From CAYVBN01 sp964538565 (GTDB taxonomy: Bacteria > Pseudomonadota > Alphaproteobacteria > Rhizobiales > Xanthobacteraceae), in NCBI GenBank assembly GCA_964538565.1, contig CAZIGW010000222.1, positions 1-10,341 on the forward strand: 10,341 nucleotides of DNA. Direction: 5' to 3'. The notes under the pieces are model-generated. The model ran no database searches, was not told the origin of the DNA, and saw nothing but the letters and a program-made list of their open reading frames with translations. This document shows positions 6,433 to 10,341 of the stretch, piece after piece; within the stretch, counting starts at the first letter, position 1; every line of letters begins with the position of its first letter. Made by a program: the position numbers and the translations under genes.

Positions 6433-8145
6433 ATGCCGGTGAAGATGACGCGCGCCGCCTATGCGGAGATGTTCGGCCCGACCACCGGGGACCGCGTGCG
6501 GCTTGCCGACACCGACCTGATCATCGAAGTGGAAAAGGACTTCACCACCTATGGCGACGAGGTGAAGTTCGGTGGCGGCAAGGTGATCCGCGACGGCATG
6601 GGGCAGAGCCAGCTCAGCAACAAGCGCGGCGCGCTCGACACCGTGATCACCAACGCGCTCATTCTCGACCATTGGGGCATCGTCAAGGCCGACGTCGGCA
6701 TCAAGGACGGCAGGATCGCCGGGATCGGCAAGGCCGGCAATCCCGACGTGCAGGCCGGCGTCATGATGCCGATCGGTCCCGGCACGGAGGTGATCGCCGG
6801 CGAAGGGCGGATCCTCACGGCGGGCGGCTTCGACACGCACATCCACTTCATCTGTCCGCAGCAAGTTAAAGAGGCGCTGATGTCGGGCGTGACCTCGATG
6901 CTGGGCGGCGGCACCGGACCGGCGGCCGGAACCAACGCGACCACCTGCACGCCGGGACCCTGGCACATCGCCCGCATGATCGAGGCGGCGGAGGATTTTC
7001 CCGTCAACGTCGGCTTCGCCGGCAAGGGCAACGCCTCGCGGCCCGCCCCGCTCGAGGAGATGGTCAAGGCGGGCGCCTGCGCGCTCAAGCTGCACGAGGA
7101 CTGGGGCACGACGCCGGCCGCGATCGACAACTGTCTCTCGGTCGCCGACGATCACGACATCCAGGTGATGATCCACACCGACACGCTCAACGAATCGGGC
7201 TTCGTCGAGGACACCATCGAGGCGTTCAAGGGCCGCACCATCCACGCCTTCCACACCGAAGGCGCCGGGGGCGGCCACGCGCCGGACATCATCAAAGTCG
7301 CCGGCCTGCCGAACGTCCTGCCGTCCTCGACGAATCCGACGCGGCCGTTCACGCGCAACACCATCGACGAGCACCTCGACATGTTGATGGTGTGCCATCA
7401 CCTCGATCCGTCGATCGCCGAGGATCTCGCCTTCGCGGAAAGTCGCATCCGCCAGGAGACGATTGCGGCCGAGGACATCCTGCACGACATCGGCGCGCTC
7501 TCGATGATGTCGTCGGACAGCCAGGCGATGGGGCGCGTCGGCGAAGTCATCATCCGAACCTGGCAGACCGCCGATAAGATGAAACGCCAGCGCGGCCGCC
7601 TGCCCCAGGAGACGGGAGACAACGACAACGTGCGGGCAAAGCGCTACGTCGCCAAGTACACGATCAATCCCGCCATCGCCCACGGCGTCTCCACGCTGAT
7701 CGGATCGGTCGAGAAGGGCAAGCTCGCCGATCTCGTGCTCTGGTCCCCGGCGTTCTTCGGCGTGAAGCCCGACATCATCATCAAGGGCGGGGCGATCGCG
7801 GCGGCGCTGATGGGAGATCCGAACGCCTCGATCCCCACGCCCCAGCCGGTCCACTACCGGCCGATGTTCGGCGCCTTCGGCCGCGCGCGCGCCGCGACCT
7901 CGGTGGTGTTCACCTCCAAGGCGGCACTGCGCGGCGGTCTCGCCAACAAGCTCCGCACCAGCAAGCCGCTGTGGGCGGTCGAGAACACCCGCAACGGCAT
8001 CTCCAAGGCGAGCATGATCCACAACGGCGCGACACCCAGGATCGACGTCGATCCGGAAACCTACGAGGTGCGAGCCGACGGCGAACTCCTCACCTGTGCG
8101 CCCGCCGACGTGCTGCCGATGGCGCAGCGTTACTTCCTGTTCTGA
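6433..8145 (+). CDS. ureC: UreC, urease alpha (catalytic) subunit
   Basis: UreC carries the two-nickel active site that hydrolyses urea to ammonia and carbamate in the cytoplasm. It has 570 residues, the standard length. All expected residues are visible, offset by two from the Klebsiella numbering. Nickel ligands are His136 and His138 (in FDTHIHFICP), the Lys219 that is carbamylated, His248, His274 and Asp362 (SSDSQAMGRVGE). Substrate and catalytic residues are His221, Cys321 and His322 (MVCHHLDPS) on the mobile flap. The C-terminus is the canonical QRYFLF. ATG 6433 follows AGGGGA (6425-6430), which overlaps the ureB stop. I see no frameshift or substitution at a key site, so the enzyme should be active once nickel is inserted. 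Confidence 0.99.
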   Translation: MPVKMTRAAYAEMFGPTTGDRVRLADTDLIIEVEKDFTTYGDEVKFGGGKVIRDGMGQSQLSNKRGALDTVITNALILDHWGIVKADVGIKDGRIAGIGKAGNPDVQAGVMMPIGPGTEVIAGEGRILTAGGFDTHIHFICPQQVKEALMSGVTSMLGGGTGPAAGTNATTCTPGPWHIARMIEAAEDFPVNVGFAGKGNASRPAPLEEMVKAGACALKLHEDWGTTPAAIDNCLSVADDHDIQVMIHTDTLNESGFVEDTIEAFKGRTIHAFHTEGAGGGHAPDIIKVAGLPNVLPSSTNPTRPFTRNTIDEHLDMLMVCHHLDPSIAEDLAFAESRIRQETIAAEDILHDIGALSMMSSDSQAMGRVGEVIIRTWQTADKMKRQRGRLPQETGDNDNVRAKRYVAKYTINPAIAHGVSTLIGSVEKGKLADLVLWSPAFFGVKPDIIIKGGAIAAALMGDPNASIPTPQPVHYRPMFGAFGRARAATSVVFTSKAALRGGLANKLRTSKPLWAVENTRNGISKASMIHNGATPRIDVDPETYEVRADGELLTCAPADVLPMAQRYFLF

Positions 8146-8166
8146 CAGACGAGCCGAGGCACAATC

Positions 8167-8619
8167 ATGAGACGCGCATCGAACGTACGACCGGCCGGCC
8201 AGTGGGAAACCACGGCCGCGATCGACCGCGTCGTGCTCGACGCCGATCAGCGGTCGCGCCGCCGGCTCGTCCTGACCGGGACGCAGGGCGGGCGCTTTCT
8301 GCTCGACCTGCGCGCGCCCGTCGCCATCCGGGACGGCGACGGCCTCGAGCTTGACGACGGCGGCTTCGTGCAGGTCGCCGGCAAGCCCGAGCCGCTGCTG
8401 CACGTCGAGGCGCCGGACGCGCCGCGCCTCGCGCGGCTTGCCTGGCACCTCGGAAACCGCCACGCGCAGGTGCAGTTCGTCGGCGGCGCATTGCGAATCC
8501 AGCGCGACGACGTGCTTGCCGCCATGCTCGAAGGCCTCGGCGCGCGCGTCACCGCGATCGAGGCGCCGTTCGAACCCGAGCCCGGGGCCTATGTGTCAGG
8601 CCATGCGCACCGGGCATGA
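8167..8619 (+). CDS. ureE: UreE, urease nickel metallochaperone
   Basis: UreE binds nickel and hands it to UreG for insertion into urease. It has 150 residues. The N-terminal part (about residues 10-78) is the peptide-binding-like domain, with GGRFLLDLRAP and IRDGDGLELDDG. The C-terminal metal-binding domain holds the diagnostic AWHLGNRHAQVQF at residues 92-104, with His94 and His99. The long histidine-rich tail of the Klebsiella protein is missing; only GHAHRA remains at the end (His146, His148), so nickel storage is probably limited. ATG 8167 has GAGG (8156-8159) seven bases upstream, and the gap from ureC is 21 bases. The N-terminal half is less conserved, so the name rests on the C-terminal motif and the position between ureC and ureF. 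Confidence 0.95.
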   Translation: MRRASNVRPAGQWETTAAIDRVVLDADQRSRRRLVLTGTQGGRFLLDLRAPVAIRDGDGLELDDGGFVQVAGKPEPLLHVEAPDAPRLARLAWHLGNRHAQVQFVGGALRIQRDDVLAAMLEGLGARVTAIEAPFEPEPGAYVSGHAHRA

Positions 8620-8623
8620 CGGC

Positions 8624-9358
8624 ATGACCCACGGCGAATCCGAAGCGCCCGTTCAGCACGGCGCCGCGCCCGACGCCCTGCCGGCGCCCGCGCTCTATCG
8701 CCTGATGACATGGCTCTCGCCCGCCTACCCGGTCGGCGCCTTCGCGTATTCGAGCGGAATCGAATGGGCGGTGGAAGCCGGCGACATCGTCGATGCGGCC
8801 ACACTCGAGCGATGGATCGCGGGTCTCCTCGCCCATGGCGGCCCGTTCTGCGACGCCGTCGTTTTCGTCCACGCCCATCGCGCCGCCGCCACGCGGGACG
8901 ATGCCGCCCTGCGCGAGGTCGCGGAGCTCGCCGCGGCGCTGGCGCCGTCGAAGGAGCGGTTCCTGGAGACGACGACGCAGGCGCAGGCATTCGTGCAGGC
9001 CACCGAGGCGGTCTGGCCTTCGCCCGCCTTGACCCGCCTCACGCGCGCCTTTCAGGGCCCCCTCGCCTATCCGGTGGTCGTGGCCGGCACGGCGGCCGGG
9101 CACGGCATCGCGCCCGAACCCGCGCTTGCGAGCTTCCTGCAGGCGCTCGCCGCCAACCTCGTCTCGGCCGGCGTGCGGCTCGTGCCGCTCGGGCAGACGG
9201 ACGGACTGCGTGTCATGGCCGCGCTCGAACGCGCCGTATACGCTGCTTGCGCCCGCGCGCGCGCCTGTCGGCTGTCGGACATCGGCGGCTGCGCGTTTCG
9301 TTCCGACATCGCGAGCATGCGCCACGAGACGCAGTACACGCGCCTGTTCCGAAGCTGA
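8624..9358 (+). CDS. ureF: UreF, urease accessory protein
   Basis: UreF sits between UreD and UreG in the nickel-loading complex and controls the UreG GTPase step. From ATG 8624 it has 244 residues. The mostly alpha-helical family is recognised from LYRLMTWLSPAYPVGAFAYS and SGIEWAVEAGDI near residues 25-60, from LAPSKERFLETTTQAQAF, and from the C-terminal IASMRHETQYTRLFRS. The start is uncertain: an in-frame ATG at 8603 would overlap ureE by 17 bases and add seven residues. Neither has a strong ribosome binding site. The gap to ureE is four bases with 8624, so coupling to ureE translation is likely. Confidence 0.95.
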   Translation: MTHGESEAPVQHGAAPDALPAPALYRLMTWLSPAYPVGAFAYSSGIEWAVEAGDIVDAATLERWIAGLLAHGGPFCDAVVFVHAHRAAATRDDAALREVAELAAALAPSKERFLETTTQAQAFVQATEAVWPSPALTRLTRAFQGPLAYPVVVAGTAAGHGIAPEPALASFLQALAANLVSAGVRLVPLGQTDGLRVMAALERAVYAACARARACRLSDIGGCAFRSDIASMRHETQYTRLFRS

Positions 9359-9366
9359 ACTCTCCT

Positions 9367-9370
9367 GGAG
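9367..9370 (+). promoter_or_regulatory. Ribosome binding site of ureG
   Basis: GGAG six bases before ATG 9377, in the 18-base gap after ureF. It is one of the clearest sites in the operon and settles the ureG start. Confidence 0.6.
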
Positions 9371-9376
9371 ACCCGC

Positions 9377-10006
<630 letters not shown>

Positions 10007-10190
10007 CCTGGAGGTTAGCCAGCAGCGCGACGTCATCTGTCCATCGAGCCGATGATTTGGCGATTCAATCGAGACTTTTGACTATTGCCGAAGCTGACCC
10101 TTGTCTTTCATGCTAATTTGCGCCTAGTAGGAACCTTCAACAAAGTCTTTCAGTAGCCCACGTGCCCAAGAACTTTGGGGTTTGGATTTC
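10007..10190 (+). other. Intergenic region after ureG; GC drop, no clear terminator
   Basis: These 184 bases hold no gene I can support. They open with TTAGCC repeated at 10003-10008 and 10015-10020. A short hairpin (10042-10046 with 10050-10054) is followed by only ATTT, and a second (10165-10169 with 10175-10179) lies just before the next gene. Neither is a good intrinsic terminator. A TTGACT at 10078-10083 resembles a -35 box, but no -10 box lies at the right distance. The GC content is about 45-52%, well below the operon, so the boundary between core and accessory DNA falls here. Confidence 0.6.
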
Positions 10191-10341
10191 ATGGCTCTGC
10201 CGCTTCTCGAGGAAGTTTTCAAGCGATCTGGCATTCCGACTTACACCTTCGTGCAACCCGCTGAATTCACTCATTTGAAAGTCGCGCTGCGAACACCAGG
10301 ACGCGGCGTTATTATCGAAGGACCGTCAGGTATCGGCAAAA
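10191..10341 (+). CDS. P-loop NTPase, N-terminal fragment, cut by window end
   Basis: The first 50 residues of an unrecognised protein, truncated by the right edge. It starts MALPLLEEVFKRSGIPTYTF and ends in IIEGPSGIGK, a Walker A motif (GPSGIGK at residues 44-50), so the protein should bind ATP or GTP. The P-loop begins within 45 residues of the start, leaving only a short N-terminal segment. That fits a stand-alone AAA or STAND-like ATPase better than a protein with a large N-terminal domain (inference). ATG 10191 is preceded by TGGGG at 10176-10180, a weak ribosome binding site. The frame is open back to 10131, and a TTG at 10182 would add three residues. Codons such as TCT, ATT, ACT, TTG, AAA, CGA and ACA are unlike the G/C-ending codons of the urease genes. 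Such ATPases occur in defence and mobile-element loci, but nothing visible proves that role. Confidence 0.65.
   Translation, partial: MALPLLEEVFKRSGIPTYTFVQPAEFTHLKVALRTPGRGVIIEGPSGIGK

Noticed and set aside
6409..8463. A 684-codon stop-free minus-strand frame opposite ureB/ureC/ureE
   Set aside because: It mirrors ureC, whose active-site residues are all present on the plus strand. Long antisense frames are expected where codons end in G/C, and its product is Arg/Gly/Asp/His-rich with no recognisable domain.
10042..10058. Possible intrinsic terminator after ureG
   Set aside because: The stem is only five pairs with a three-base loop and is followed by ATTT rather than a run of T, so termination would be weak at best.
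10078..10118. Possible promoter with TTGACT as -35 and an AT-rich GCTAAT as -10
   Set aside because: The spacing between the two is about 28 bases, far beyond the usual 16-18, and no better -10 lies at the right distance.

Overview
This window is one long plus-strand urea uptake and hydrolysis locus from a high-GC proteobacterium, most likely an alphaproteobacterium of the Rhizobiales type. The clues are the gene order urtABCDE-ureDABCEFG, separate short UreA (100 aa) and UreB (about 101 aa) subunits, and strongly G/C-ending codons. Hand-counted sample lines in the ureC-ureG region give about 62-72% GC. The taxonomic call is an inference from these traits, with no marker gene to confirm it.

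Layout. Positions 2-607 hold the C-terminal half of UrtA, the periplasmic urea-binding protein, cut by the window edge. A 79-base gap with a perfect 12-bp hairpin follows. Then come the two permeases UrtB (687-2294) and UrtC (2291-3457) and the two ATPases UrtD (3464-4216) and UrtE (4213-4914). The urease genes follow almost without a gap: accessory protein UreD (4944-5780), structural subunits UreA, UreB and UreC (5791-8145), and accessory proteins UreE, UreF and UreG (8167-10006). Several junctions are 4-base ATGA overlaps or gaps under 25 bases, so the block looks like a single transcript whose promoter lies upstream of the window.

How it works together. UrtA captures urea in the periplasm and UrtBC with UrtDE pump it in using ATP. 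The UreABC apoenzyme is loaded with nickel by the UreD-UreF-UreG complex and the nickel donor UreE, then splits urea to ammonia and carbamate/CO2. All metal ligands of UreC and the key UreG nucleotide and metal motifs are intact, so the system appears functional. No nickel importer, His-rich nickel storage tail or regulator is visible.

The last about 330 bases are different. GC falls to about 50% (150 of 300 bases at 10021-10320). After a 184-base gene-free stretch, a new gene starts at 10191 with AT-richer codons and a Walker A P-loop, and runs off the end. This is the only part that looks accessory or recently acquired. It is the best place to look for something undescribed, but only 50 residues are visible. 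The rest is a textbook urea operon.
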